Shown here piece after piece: positions 9,082 to 18,363 of a DNA stretch of 64,000 bases. The first letter of the stretch is position 1. The number at the start of each line of letters is the position of its first letter. A model generated the notes under the pieces. It worked only from the letters and a program-made list of their open reading frames with translations. It was not told where the DNA came from and did no database searches. A program made the position numbers and the translations under genes. The DNA comes from Lateolabrax maculatus (Eukaryota; Chordata; Actinopteri; Acropomatiformes; Lateolabracidae), in assembly GCA_031216445.1 (NCBI GenBank), contig CM062209.1:25166501-25230500 (forward strand), written 5' to 3'.

Positions 9082-11781
9082 ATGCCAGACTTTGTTGAGA
9101 CAATCCAGGTAAGCCTGCAACAGGATGGATTTTGCATAGCGACGGGACCACACGACTCCAGCGTCGTGTACCCTTGCCCCACCAACCCGTTCGCGCCGGT
9201 GCTCCTCGACTCTCCCGTGGTGTTGCATCTCTATTGTCCAGACCTCTTCCCTGACGAGGTCCTGAAAGTGCACGCGGAACACCTCGGCCACTTTTTGTCT
9301 CTGCAGTGCGTGCCTAAGATAAACGCGGAGTCTGAACGAGCGCTGTTTCTGGGCCTGTGCAAATCGTTCACTCGTGAGAGGGTCCTCTTGCTGTACAAGA
9401 AGTTCCTGACTGACGAAGCGTCACGGGACGAAGCCTTCTATATGACTGCGGAGGATGATGAGGGCGGGGATGGCTCATACCCGAGCGTTTTCGCCGACGT
9501 CCCCAAACGCAAAACGGATCGGACCGTGTCCCTGCTGGAACTGTTTGATCTCGAGGAGCTGCGCTGTGAAAATATACCACACGAATGTGGACAGGAGCCC
9601 AAGCACATGTTATTTCTGTACCTCATTCAGCTGCTAGCTATATTCGTGAGCAGATGCATGGAGGAGAAGGACCTCGCTACTGTTATGAGCGTCGCGTCAG
9701 CTCCCTTCCTGGAGGTGAATTTCTGCAACCCCTTGTGCGCGGCAACTCTGGGGAAGCCCATGTTCATTCCTTACTACGAGGGGGGACGAGAGGGCGGGAG
9801 AGCCAAAGGGAAAGTTAAACAGGTTGACCCCGAGGAGAGGTTGAAGTATTACAGGCTGTTCACAGGCTACGAGCTGGACAGCAGGGGGTGTGATGTGTCC
9901 TCGAGGGATGGAATGTGCTGGACGGAACACAGCATAATGGAACGTATGCGAGAGTGCAAGATCGTAGAAGGTAAGAGCAAAAAGCTTTGGTTCGTGGCTC
10001 CCCAGATGGGCGACAGGATGCTCATGGTTAAAGACTCCGGTCTGAAAATGATGGGAGGCCAGACTGACGAAAAGGCCCTCAAGATCTGCTCCTACCTCAT
10101 GTCTGACAATGTGATGGCGTACATGCAGTGTGGCATATTTGGCACAATCTCCAACATGTTGCCCTGTCACGCAAACAGTGACTTCACACAGGAAGTCATG
10201 GCGACCATAGGGAGATCTATGAGCAAGTTCTCAGACGCGGTGCGTCACCAGAGCGCGAACCTAATGATGGAGCTGAGTAAAGCGTCAAACAGCTGCCTGT
10301 ACATAGTTGGGGTAGGGTTCGCTGGACAGAACAAAGGCAACACTCTCTACTTCGGTAACGTGTTCACAGGGCCTGAGGAGAAGAGACCCCCTCTGAGTCA
10401 GGGTAGGGAGAGGGTCAATGGCGAGGTGAAGATCTTCACGTCGGTGACTCTGGGAATCTCGGATAACGCCATGATGAAAACTATGCTGAGCATGGCCCTG
10501 AAACCAGACCAGAAGAACAATCTGGACGGCATGCTGTCTACGAGCTACAAGTCCGTGGGGGTTAGCAAGGTGATAAGGGACATTTTCCTTTATGCACGCT
10601 ACCACCACGCACTCAACGCGGGTGAATTTACAGAGGTGGCTCGCGTGAAAGGCATGAGCGACCCCAGGTACAACAGCATGTACCACAAGCAGGAGTTGAC
10701 CTGCGACAGCAAGTATCAGCTAACCGTGTGCCACGGAGCCTTGCCCATGTGCGCGCTCACCCTGGCCATGACCATGAGACAGTATGTAATGATGATCATG
10801 GGCTTCTTCTGCGCCGAGCTGGCCCGCCTCGCATACCTTCCGGACACAGTCAATGTTATCCTGTGCAAATGTCTCGTCTCACTGACTATGGCTGCAAAGT
10901 TCAGACACGAAAAGAACACAGGAAACACAAACGTGTTCAAGGCACTCTACGGTGACTCGCTCAAGCTGTCGGGGTCAATGTTCTCTAGACCGGCTAGGTT
11001 CGACATCAACCATTCCGAACTGGAAGCTATGGAGTGGTTGCAAGCTGACGACGAGCGCCTTCCAAGTTACATGAAAACCTCGCTGAAATTGATCGGAGAC
11101 ACAAGACGAGAGGTTCGAAAGATCATGAAGGAGAAGGGATGTTGCTACAACAGGGTTGTGTTCACGAGCGAAGCGGGCGTCATGAGCTTCGCCTCCATGT
11201 TCGCTAACCAGGAGTACATGATCCACGCGCCGACGATGACACTGTCGCACATGAGAGTATTCTCGAACAGCGTCGACAGCTACGGCTCTGTCAAAATGTC
11301 CAAGCGCTGGGGCTTTTCCTACCCCGTCAAGATTTACAGCAACAGGTGCATCGACACAAGTCTGTATATGTCCCAGTGGAGTCGACGCAACGACTGTCTC
11401 ACCAGTGAGACCAAGAGCACAATCAGTGAGACGGTCGAGAGGATCAAGAGAGGGGTTTCCTCTCTGTTGCCCAGGATAGAGCTGAATCGTTTGAAGATGA
11501 TGAACCCTGAGCTGAATGACGCAGACTTTGACTTACTCGTGTCAGCTGTTAAGAATAACAACATCGAGGTGATCGGGCAATTGGATTCAGCCTGTTCCAC
11601 CTCACCTGGCCCGAGCTGGTCCCTCGACCAGAGGACCGCTATGAAACGAGCCAGAGAGTCGCCCGACGTTAGCCCCAACGCCACCACCTCCGCCGCCAAC
11701 GACAACAAGAAGGCCAAGATGGACATTGGACTAACACTGTTGGAGACAGATTTTGACTTTGGATTTGATGATTCAGACTGA
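9082..11781 (+). CDS. Large protein with NLS and acidic aromatic tail, possible ssDNA-binding protein
   Basis: About 899 residues from the Met at 9082 (MPDFVETIQV). An in-frame ATG at 9037 exists but adds a poor sequence. The protein looks globular throughout, with many Met and Cys residues around 340-640. Near the C-terminus there is a Ser/Pro/Thr linker with basic patches (KRARESP and KKAKM), like a bipartite nuclear signal. The protein then ends in an acidic tail with phenylalanines (DFDFGFDDSD). Such tails are typical of single-stranded DNA-binding proteins (bacterial SSB, phage SSBs), and the size would suit a herpesvirus ssDNA-binding protein. This is an inference from tail shape only, and another of the alloherpesvirus core proteins of unknown function is equally possible. 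Confidence 0.8.
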   Translation: MPDFVETIQVSLQQDGFCIATGPHDSSVVYPCPTNPFAPVLLDSPVVLHLYCPDLFPDEVLKVHAEHLGHFLSLQCVPKINAESERALFLGLCKSFTRERVLLLYKKFLTDEASRDEAFYMTAEDDEGGDGSYPSVFADVPKRKTDRTVSLLELFDLEELRCENIPHECGQEPKHMLFLYLIQLLAIFVSRCMEEKDLATVMSVASAPFLEVNFCNPLCAATLGKPMFIPYYEGGREGGRAKGKVKQVDPEERLKYYRLFTGYELDSRGCDVSSRDGMCWTEHSIMERMRECKIVEGKSKKLWFVAPQMGDRMLMVKDSGLKMMGGQTDEKALKICSYLMSDNVMAYMQCGIFGTISNMLPCHANSDFTQEVMATIGRSMSKFSDAVRHQSANLMMELSKASNSCLYIVGVGFAGQNKGNTLYFGNVFTGPEEKRPPLSQGRERVNGEVKIFTSVTLGISDNAMMKTMLSMALKPDQKNNLDGMLSTSYKSVGVSKVIRDIFLYARYHHALNAGEFTEVARVKGMSDPRYNSMYHKQELTCDSKYQLTVCHGALPMCALTLAMTMRQYVMMIMGFFCAELARLAYLPDTVNVILCKCLVSLTMAAKFRHEKNTGNTNVFKALYGDSLKLSGSMFSRPARFDINHSELEAMEWLQADDERLPSYMKTSLKLIGDTRREVRKIMKEKGCCYNRVVFTSEAGVMSFASMFANQEYMIHAPTMTLSHMRVFSNSVDSYGSVKMSKRWGFSYPVKIYSNRCIDTSLYMSQWSRRNDCLTSETKSTISETVERIKRGVSSLLPRIELNRLKMMNPELNDADFDLLVSAVKNNNIEVIGQLDSACSTSPGPSWSLDQRTAMKRARESPDVSPNATTSAANDNKKAKMDIGLTLLETDFDFGFDDSD

Positions 11782-12421
11782 GGGGTTGAGGTTGTACAGC
11801 GTAGACGCTGAGATGATGTTGCTTTTTTTTATACACTTCACTTTTGTCTGGGTCATTATTAAACTTTATTCCACAACCTTGTCATCATCCAGAGGCCTGT
11901 AAGCCGATAAGAGATGGGAATGTGGAAACACCAGTCTGGAGCTGTAAACCCAATGCTTCTCCCGGGTGTCCAGTTAGTGTTTTATAATCTCTTAAATGGT
12001 GTTTTCTTATTATTTTACAGGACTTTAATGCTCCTTCGCCCTTTCGTTGATGCCACTTCTTTTAATAATAGTCGCAATATCCTGTCATCATGGGGGCAGG
12101 TTTAGGGAGGAGTCTGTGGGCGTGACATATACATAAACCGAGCTGATTGGTTGAACAGGGGTGTGGCACCTGCCACATTATGCATGATGAAAGCGTAGTG
12201 CTATGTGCTTTTACTGAGGGGTTATGGTTGTACGGTGTAGACATTGGGATGATGTTGTTGTAGGTTTTTTTTTTTCACTCTATATATATATGCTTTGTAC
12301 TGATGTAGTGTGTTGTACGCAATAAAAAAAATCATAGAAAGACATGTCTATGTTGTGCACTTGTTTTATTATACCAACAAGTTTACGTTTCCATTACAGG
12401 CATTACTGTAAAGCTGACAAG

Positions 12422-12463
<42 letters not shown>
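11782..12463. repeat. Intergenic region with a direct repeat, poly(A) signals and (CA)n
   Basis: No convincing ORF. A ~50-base element beginning gaggggttgaggttgtac at 11780 recurs diverged at 12216, each ending in a run of T. A possible AATAAA for the + strand gene is at 12321-12326, and one for the - strand gene lies at 12365-12370. A (CA)n microsatellite of about 20 units fills 12423-12462, just past the stop of the - strand gene. Confidence 0.7.
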
Positions 12464-12467
<4 letters not shown>

Positions 12468-13231
12468 GAATGTATGAAATGAAGCATGTTTAGGTGTAAC
12501 AGTTCCACTATAACCAGGATTTGCCTGTATGCACATCCGAGGGTGTGCAAATCTTTTCTCACTGTGAAAATGAATCGATTCTCTATGCTGCTCATCGTCG
12601 CTCCCAGGTTCCCCTTGTACACTTTTGGCACTCTCATTTTACTGCGAGAGTCGAGTCTAGCAAACTCTTCCGTAGCCCTGCGGTAGTCTGACTCTCCACA
12701 GAGAGTGAGCTCCACTTCCCCGTGTTCAACCCGCGCGCTGAGAAGCGGACTGAGTATCCCGCTGACTGAGATGATTCCATGAGATTCGGGGATAGAGTCT
12801 TCCTCGGGGCAAGTCATCTTGGTAAACTTGCAAACGAGAGGCTCCCCCCTCACCTGTGGCGTTCGCATGACATTGGGAGGGTCGAAGGAACACATTCCGT
12901 ATATGTTCATGAAGTCGTATGAGGCAGAGGTCGTGCTCCGCGCTTCCACATACTCTCTCACCAGACCCTTTATGTCAGAGAGCGCTTTATTTCTCAACTC
13001 ACAATAGAGTTGTCTGTACTCTACGTCGATAGCGTCACAGTGTCGCTCTCGCAGCGCAGCAGAGTCTCTCTGTCCATCCAGCCTGGGCCTCTTCTCACGC
13101 GAGGACTCGTCGTCCCGCGGCTGCGCCGTCCACTCGCTCGATTCCTTCCAACGAGGCAGCATTCCGTAGCACGCCTTGATGGCGGTCGCTATAAAGAACA
13201 GTTCCGGGATGTCTTTTCTCGAGTCCCCCAT
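12464..13231 (-). CDS. Unrecognised ~255-residue protein
   Basis: The open frame reaches 13321 with alternative Met codons at 13321, 13267 and 13231. The last (MGDSRKD) is preferred because the upstream part overlaps the divergent gene most. A polar segment near residues 35-60 is followed by a globular region with hydrophobic beta-type stretches to the end. Its size and position beside other possible capsid genes would fit a small capsid component such as a triplex subunit, but I see no diagnostic motif and do not assign it. Confidence 0.6.
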
Positions 13232-14177
13232 CGTCGTCGGCAGATGCACCGGGCGGCACGTGGACATAGTGAGATACGATATCTTTCTCAGGTACCTAAC
13301 GGGTGAGCTGGAGCGTGCCACCGCGTCAGAGGTCCGGCTGTCCGACGAAGCCTTAATAGAGTGTCTGGTAAAGCACCGCGAGCTGACCTCAGGTCCTAAC
13401 GTTTGGTCTCCCGCGGCTCGGGTCTACGTTCACTTTGATCAGCACATTCACGGCGAGTTCGCAGTTCTGAAGACCGACGGCCTGACCGCGGTTCAGTTCC
13501 TGGGAAAGTTGTTACCCGTGTACTGCAGGCTGTGCTTCTTGTCCGAATGTCACGATCGAGCCAAATCAACTGCGCAAGCTTTGCTGGCGCGCCTGACGAC
13601 GGGATCGTACAGGGCCCAGAGGGGTCAGGTTGCTGAATTCGAAATCAGAACTTTGGAGTACCTGATAGGCAACCTGTCTACGACACCACTCCCCGAATGG
13701 CAGGAGGTGTGCCAGTCGTCAGACGTTTCCGTCGAGACCAAGATCGCCGTGGAGCTCCTCTGGTCTCATTTGGTGCTCGTGTACGCTGGCAACCGTAGGC
13801 TCCTGCTGTGTAATGTGGAGCTTTTCTTCCTCCGACGCCAGGACTCCCTGAACTTGTGTCCGAGCGAGCTCAGGGCCGCGCTGTTTGTGCACGGTAAACA
13901 CGACCCATTCTCCGTGGGCAATGGACGCGGCCGAAGTCAACCGGTTTCAAACGCGAGAAAGTGCCCCGTTCTGTCGCCCGCAGCAGACCCACGGGACCCC
14001 AGGTCTAATAAAGGAGAGGATGCCGCTCGCAGATCCAGGCGAGTCACCGCCGGCAGCAGACTCTACGAGTCTCGAGTGTCCCGTCTTTGCTGGCTGGCAG
14101 TCCTGTGGACCCTGGACATTGAGTGCAACAGGGGCGTCCTTCACTGGCTGTACAAACCCGAACCGCACAGAGGTTGA
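13209..14177 (+). CDS. Unrecognised protein, weak resemblance to herpesvirus capsid protease
   Basis: About 322 residues from the Met at 13209 (MSFLESPIVVGR); the frame begins at 13176. The short beta-rich N-terminus and a His-containing strand (VYVHFDQHIHGEF) near residue 85 recall the layout of the herpesvirus assemblin protease. The Ser and second His of that fold cannot be placed with confidence, so this is only a suggestion. The last ~95 codons overlap the next gene in another frame and are Arg/Ser-rich, so the true end could differ. It starts nearly back to back with the 12464 gene. Confidence 0.55.
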   Translation: MSFLESPIVVGRCTGRHVDIVRYDIFLRYLTGELERATASEVRLSDEALIECLVKHRELTSGPNVWSPAARVYVHFDQHIHGEFAVLKTDGLTAVQFLGKLLPVYCRLCFLSECHDRAKSTAQALLARLTTGSYRAQRGQVAEFEIRTLEYLIGNLSTTPLPEWQEVCQSSDVSVETKIAVELLWSHLVLVYAGNRRLLLCNVELFFLRRQDSLNLCPSELRAALFVHGKHDPFSVGNGRGRSQPVSNARKCPVLSPAADPRDPRSNKGEDAARRSRRVTAGSRLYESRVSRLCWLAVLWTLDIECNRGVLHWLYKPEPHRG

Positions 14178-15474
14178 CGGGGACGTGATCGGTCGAACCG
14201 AGCCGGGACGCGGTGGACTCGTCGGCTCAAGCGCCGACGTCGCCACCACCTCTGCTCGTGGAACGAACGAAACGCTCAGGGACACGGGTAGCTGCGTGGT
14301 TGAGTTGGACAACAATGTTTTCCTCCACGTGCTGCACGTGAACACCGTCGGCAATCAGAAGTTCAACGCGACCATATTCTCTAAACGGCTCCGACGGTAC
14401 GGTCGGGTACAGTCCAACACCACCAAAACCAAGCTTTCGAGCAGACTGAGGTTCGTGTCAGACAAGAAGAGGCTGCGCTCTCAACACGGATACAAAAACA
14501 CTCGCATAGAGTTCTCGTCCAACCCCAACCGCAGCGCCAACTACACGTCCAACGCAAAGTACTTGCTCCAGCCCTACTTCCGAGGGGTCTTTGAGACCGT
14601 AGCCTTATCGCAGGGAACCTGCGTGGTGTCGACCAAGCCCTTCACGGTCAGCAACGAGAACCTGACCTGTTACATGTACGGAGTGGCCAATCCGTCGACC
14701 GTTGTTATCCACATGAAGAACGCCGAGAGGCAATTCCACACGCCCTTCTTCTTCTCCTCCGTGAATGTGGCCGGCGAGGAAACTAGACATCAGCTCTTCT
14801 CTTCGATGTCTCTCAACTCACAAAAAGTGAGGAACGTAGCAGAGGAGCTCCCGAAGGCTCTGGGCAAAGTGGCCAGGCTCACGGAGATACACGTGCATCT
14901 CAACAGGCTGTGCTGCGAGCTCGCTCAGGAGCGGCGCGGCATGTTGACGTCCCAGGAGAAGATGTGTCTGGTGTACCTCACGGAGATGTACTTCATGCAA
15001 GTCAGAGACCGCGACCACCCCAAGTACTGGCCAGGCTACAGAGAAGCGGTGAGAGGTGCATTCGTTGAGCGTTACCGTAGCGACCTGTCGTCGTTCCAGG
15101 ACAAGATTCTCACCAATTACCATCTGAAGAACCCAGAGTTTATTCACCTGGTCCCGTGGCTCCTCGACAATCCGAGCGCTCTGCATGACAAAATGATAGT
15201 CACGCACGAGGCGTACCTGAGAGAAGAGGGTAAAGTCAGCGCCAGAGCGGAGCTGATCGCAGCGGTAAGTGTTCACATAGAGCGAAACCCCCACCGCCGT
15301 CCGCCTCGCGGATTCCCCGACTTGGACGAAGTCGACTTTAAAGACCTGGGCTACAGCAAGCAGACGCTCAGACTGGCCTTGAGCAGATCTCGCGGCCTAA
15401 TGACCGGGCTCGCGTATGGCCCCAATGGTCTGAAAATGCGACGGGGGCCGCAGTGCCCGGCGAACCACGTGTGA
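13921..15474 (+). CDS. Unrecognised ~517-residue protein, candidate capsid/triplex component
   Basis: The start is uncertain: ATG at 13885, 13921 or 14020. The first ~130 residues are Thr/Ser/Gly-rich with little structure and overlap the previous gene. From about residue 140 the protein is well ordered, with a basic stretch (KRLRRYGR, SDKKRLRSQ) followed by beta-rich and then helical regions, and a hydrophilic basic C-terminus. No enzymatic motif is visible. A structural capsid role (triplex 1-like) is possible from size and context but unproven. A TATA-like atatatact sits at 15478, just past the stop and upstream of the next gene. Confidence 0.65.
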   Translation: MDAAEVNRFQTRESAPFCRPQQTHGTPGLIKERMPLADPGESPPAADSTSLECPVFAGWQSCGPWTLSATGASFTGCTNPNRTEVDGDVIGRTEPGRGGLVGSSADVATTSARGTNETLRDTGSCVVELDNNVFLHVLHVNTVGNQKFNATIFSKRLRRYGRVQSNTTKTKLSSRLRFVSDKKRLRSQHGYKNTRIEFSSNPNRSANYTSNAKYLLQPYFRGVFETVALSQGTCVVSTKPFTVSNENLTCYMYGVANPSTVVIHMKNAERQFHTPFFFSSVNVAGEETRHQLFSSMSLNSQKVRNVAEELPKALGKVARLTEIHVHLNRLCCELAQERRGMLTSQEKMCLVYLTEMYFMQVRDRDHPKYWPGYREAVRGAFVERYRSDLSSFQDKILTNYHLKNPEFIHLVPWLLDNPSALHDKMIVTHEAYLREEGKVSARAELIAAVSVHIERNPHRRPPRGFPDLDEVDFKDLGYSKQTLRLALSRSRGLMTGLAYGPNGLKMRRGPQCPANHV

Positions 15475-15583
15475 GACATATATACTTAAGAGGAAGGGGA
15501 GAAGGCTGGAGGTTCACCAAAGGAGGACCGCCGCGCGGAGTACAGCAGAGCTTCTAGCCGTCTTAGACGGACGGGCGCATTCC

Positions 15584-16420
15584 ATGTCGAGCGACGATTC
15601 TACCTCCGCGGCTCGGGTTCTAAGGGTGTGGGGTATCGTGAACAGACACTTTGAATCGCTGCTGGCAAAGGCAGAGCGGTCCGCCACCGTGAACAGGGCT
15701 GAGATTAACATACAGGCCCAGGTCAAGGAGCTACGGGACTTAACGAGAGCATGTAGCAGACGCTTGAAGGGAATAGAGGCTTACATATCGGAACTACAGA
15801 AGCAAGAGGCTGTCGCCGTGAACAACAACAACAACTGCTCGTTGCAACGCACGCTGTTGCGGTCGTCACAATTGGCGGGAGAGTGGCATTTTCTATACAA
15901 GGAGGACAACAGCGTTTTTGGCTACATGAGGCTGGTCCCAGAGACGGTGTCGATCACAGGCGAAAGGAGGGGAGGATCTCCTTCGGTTAAGAGAGCCGAG
16001 TTCACCGTCCCATCCACGGTGCTGAGAGAGGCAGAAAAGGCCTTAGACGACGCCGACGATGCTCACCACGACTCCGCTCGTCTGAACCGCCACTCTCACG
16101 TAGAGTACGTACCGTGTCCCTGTTGTGAGAGGTCTTTCAAGGCCTCAGAGTTTTGGAAGCATGCCCTACTCGAGATCGCAGAGAGAGGTAATAGGGTACC
16201 AGCCTGGCAGTCCTTGGACCGCTCAGAGACACCTAGGTGGATAGTGGAAGAGAGCTCCGGCTGGAGCACGCCTATTTACAGACCCCGAGGTCTGGAAATC
16301 ACGGGTGAGATCGGGCAGTGTCTCGCGGAGTTAAATCTGAAACACTTCCTTTCTGACCACGAGTTCTCCCGAGCTCTCGACAGCTCACTCGAGTTTCTGG
16401 CCTTACAGTTGAGAGCCTGA
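15584..16420 (+). CDS. Unrecognised protein with a C2H-type zinc knuckle
   Basis: 278 residues starting MSSDDSTSAAR. The N-terminal third is helical and could form a short coiled coil. A run of five Asn is encoded by aac repeats near 15822. A CPCCERSF...H pattern around residues 180-195 could bind one zinc. It is followed after only three bases by the next ATG (stop 16418-16420, start 16424), so the two are probably on one transcript. No family is recognised. Confidence 0.7.
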   Translation: MSSDDSTSAARVLRVWGIVNRHFESLLAKAERSATVNRAEINIQAQVKELRDLTRACSRRLKGIEAYISELQKQEAVAVNNNNNCSLQRTLLRSSQLAGEWHFLYKEDNSVFGYMRLVPETVSITGERRGGSPSVKRAEFTVPSTVLREAEKALDDADDAHHDSARLNRHSHVEYVPCPCCERSFKASEFWKHALLEIAERGNRVPAWQSLDRSETPRWIVEESSGWSTPIYRPRGLEITGEIGQCLAELNLKHFLSDHEFSRALDSSLEFLALQLRA

Positions 16421-16423
16421 ACC

Positions 16424-17767
16424 ATGTTCTCCTATTCGTATCAGCCTCAGACAATGCCTTTCTTCTGTCCCTCTACGCCCCGGCCCCTTGAACCTCGACC
16501 TGTCCACGTGGCCGAGGACAGGATTTTGGGAACCATACCAGACGACTTGGTCACGCTCGATTGCTTGTTCGGCGTAGCATCACAGGGCCAAGAGTGCTGC
16601 TTTGTGCAATACAAGCCTACCGAAAAACACAAAAAATGTGCCAGTTTAAAGGTTGACCCCGTTCAGCAGATCAACATGTTCACACAGACTCTGCGAGACA
16701 AGTCAATGCCGATAGACGTTTGCCTGCAAACACACGTGCCTTCCTTAAAAAAGATCTTGTGGATAAGGGTGTCGCTAGCAGAGGTGACGGAGCTCAGCCT
16801 AGAACCTCTCTGGCTGATCAGGGGCAGAGTTCAACTGGACCGCTCGAAACAGCGGCGGGCGACGATCACGATAGACGACCACTCGCTCGAGCCTTGCTTC
16901 CTAGACCCTCGGTCTCAGCTGCTCTGCCCTCATCCCGAACGAACCCCGAGCAAGGAATTCCTCAGTGTGGCCGAAGAAGGTGTGACGGGTCGCGATCAGG
17001 GGGGTAGAAGAGAGAGCGACGAGGGCGACGATGATCAACGCTCAAATGACGGTGAGCGAGACGAACATCACGAGGAGCGCGACGAGATTGCGTTCGGAGT
17101 CACAAGAAAGCGCAAGGTGCGTAACGTCAAAGAGGACGACGCCACCGGAGTGCCGCCTCCTCATAAGAAATCTAAACCGCCGAGGGGTTCTCATGCTGTG
17201 AGCTTAGACCCTGAACCCAGGGAGCTGAGAGATGAGGAAGAAGACAAGAGAGGATGCAGAACACCACCGTGTGTGCACAAAAACTTTATTCGTGGAACAC
17301 AAACCAGGATGAAATCCAGGCGAGACGTGAAAAGAGCAATGGACACTGTGTACAATATGAGATCTCGTCGAGTGCGTTCTGACCCGGTCTCCCGGTACCA
17401 GGGAGACAGCGGAGAGCATCCGCTCTCTCCGTCTCATTTGACGACCTCCCGAGGCCACTGGCCTCAGCGAGCGACGGCGGCCGAGGATATCCCGTCTCAC
17501 GTCCAACCTTCAGCCCTCACAGCTACTGCTCCCGATCGCGAGTCCGCGAGCACCTCCTGGTCACCTCCTGGTGACTCCGCGATCCCATTTGCATCTGCTG
17601 CTGTAGAGACCCCTACTACGATCCCTTCCGAGGAGACCTCGTCGACAATACCCAGAAAATGTTCTCCGTTGCAATCTCTGCCACCCGAGCCTCAACAGAA
17701 CGTGGTCCCTCAGCCAAAAGCGAGCCCATGCAAACCGCCGAAGGGTCTGGGTTGTTCCCTCATGTAG
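16424..17767 (+). CDS. Two-part protein: ordered N-terminus, disordered basic/proline-rich C-terminus
   Basis: 447 residues. Residues ~1-165 look folded, with several Cys and beta-strand-like segments. After that the chain is charged (Asp/Glu/Arg-rich ~185-230), has a KRKVRN basic patch resembling a nuclear signal, and ends in a Ser/Pro/Thr-rich region. This build is common in herpesvirus regulatory or tegument proteins, and no domain is recognised. It is the last gene of the + strand run starting at 13209. Confidence 0.7.
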   Translation: MFSYSYQPQTMPFFCPSTPRPLEPRPVHVAEDRILGTIPDDLVTLDCLFGVASQGQECCFVQYKPTEKHKKCASLKVDPVQQINMFTQTLRDKSMPIDVCLQTHVPSLKKILWIRVSLAEVTELSLEPLWLIRGRVQLDRSKQRRATITIDDHSLEPCFLDPRSQLLCPHPERTPSKEFLSVAEEGVTGRDQGGRRESDEGDDDQRSNDGERDEHHEERDEIAFGVTRKRKVRNVKEDDATGVPPPHKKSKPPRGSHAVSLDPEPRELRDEEEDKRGCRTPPCVHKNFIRGTQTRMKSRRDVKRAMDTVYNMRSRRVRSDPVSRYQGDSGEHPLSPSHLTTSRGHWPQRATAAEDIPSHVQPSALTATAPDRESASTSWSPPGDSAIPFASAAVETPTTIPSEETSSTIPRKCSPLQSLPPEPQQNVVPQPKASPCKPPKGLGCSLM

Positions 17768-18363
17768 TCAGGGACGACGGCAACAGCAACGACAGCAGCA
17801 ACAACCAGAAAATACCTCACGTGACGACGTGTTGAGTTTGGACTGCCTCGAGAACTCACTGGGGAGCGTGTGGGAAATGTGATTGGTGTTAAAAATGTCC
17901 ACAATAAGTTTACCAAGTCGGGCTGCTTCTGAGAGTTTCTGTTCCGTTACTTGTCTTCAACGAGTTTTGAACCACTGGTGTCATTGTCACTTGTGTTGTG
18001 CATCTACCACTAGTGTATCTTGCTGGCTGTGAAAACCTACCGTGTAAAAGACCCTTTAGAGTGTTCAGATTCTTCAGGGTCCTTCATGTATGTTCAGTTA
18101 CGATTCTGCATAATAAAAATACAAATAAAGAGTAAAGATCACAGAACACTTCTCGGTGCACAGAGTCACTTTATTTTTATTATTATTTTTGTATTTCTTT
18201 CTTTTGTGCCTCTTTCTCACAAATGTGAACTTTGTATGAATTCAGAATAAAGATTTATTGAACACAGTAACAGCTACTCCCGAGTTTGACTTGAGGATAG
18301 CGACAGGATTGTGAAATAAAGAGTTTGATTCGTGGGTTCATCATTGCTTTCTTTATTCAGACA
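17768..18363. terminator. Convergent 3' region with poly(A) signals for both strands
   Basis: There is no coding sequence. AATAAA for the + strand run occurs at 18112-18117 and 18124-18129. Further AATAAA copies lie near 18246 and 18315. The - strand gene has its signal at 18352-18357, only a few bases after its stop. The ~600-base region is otherwise AT-rich unique sequence. Confidence 0.65.
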
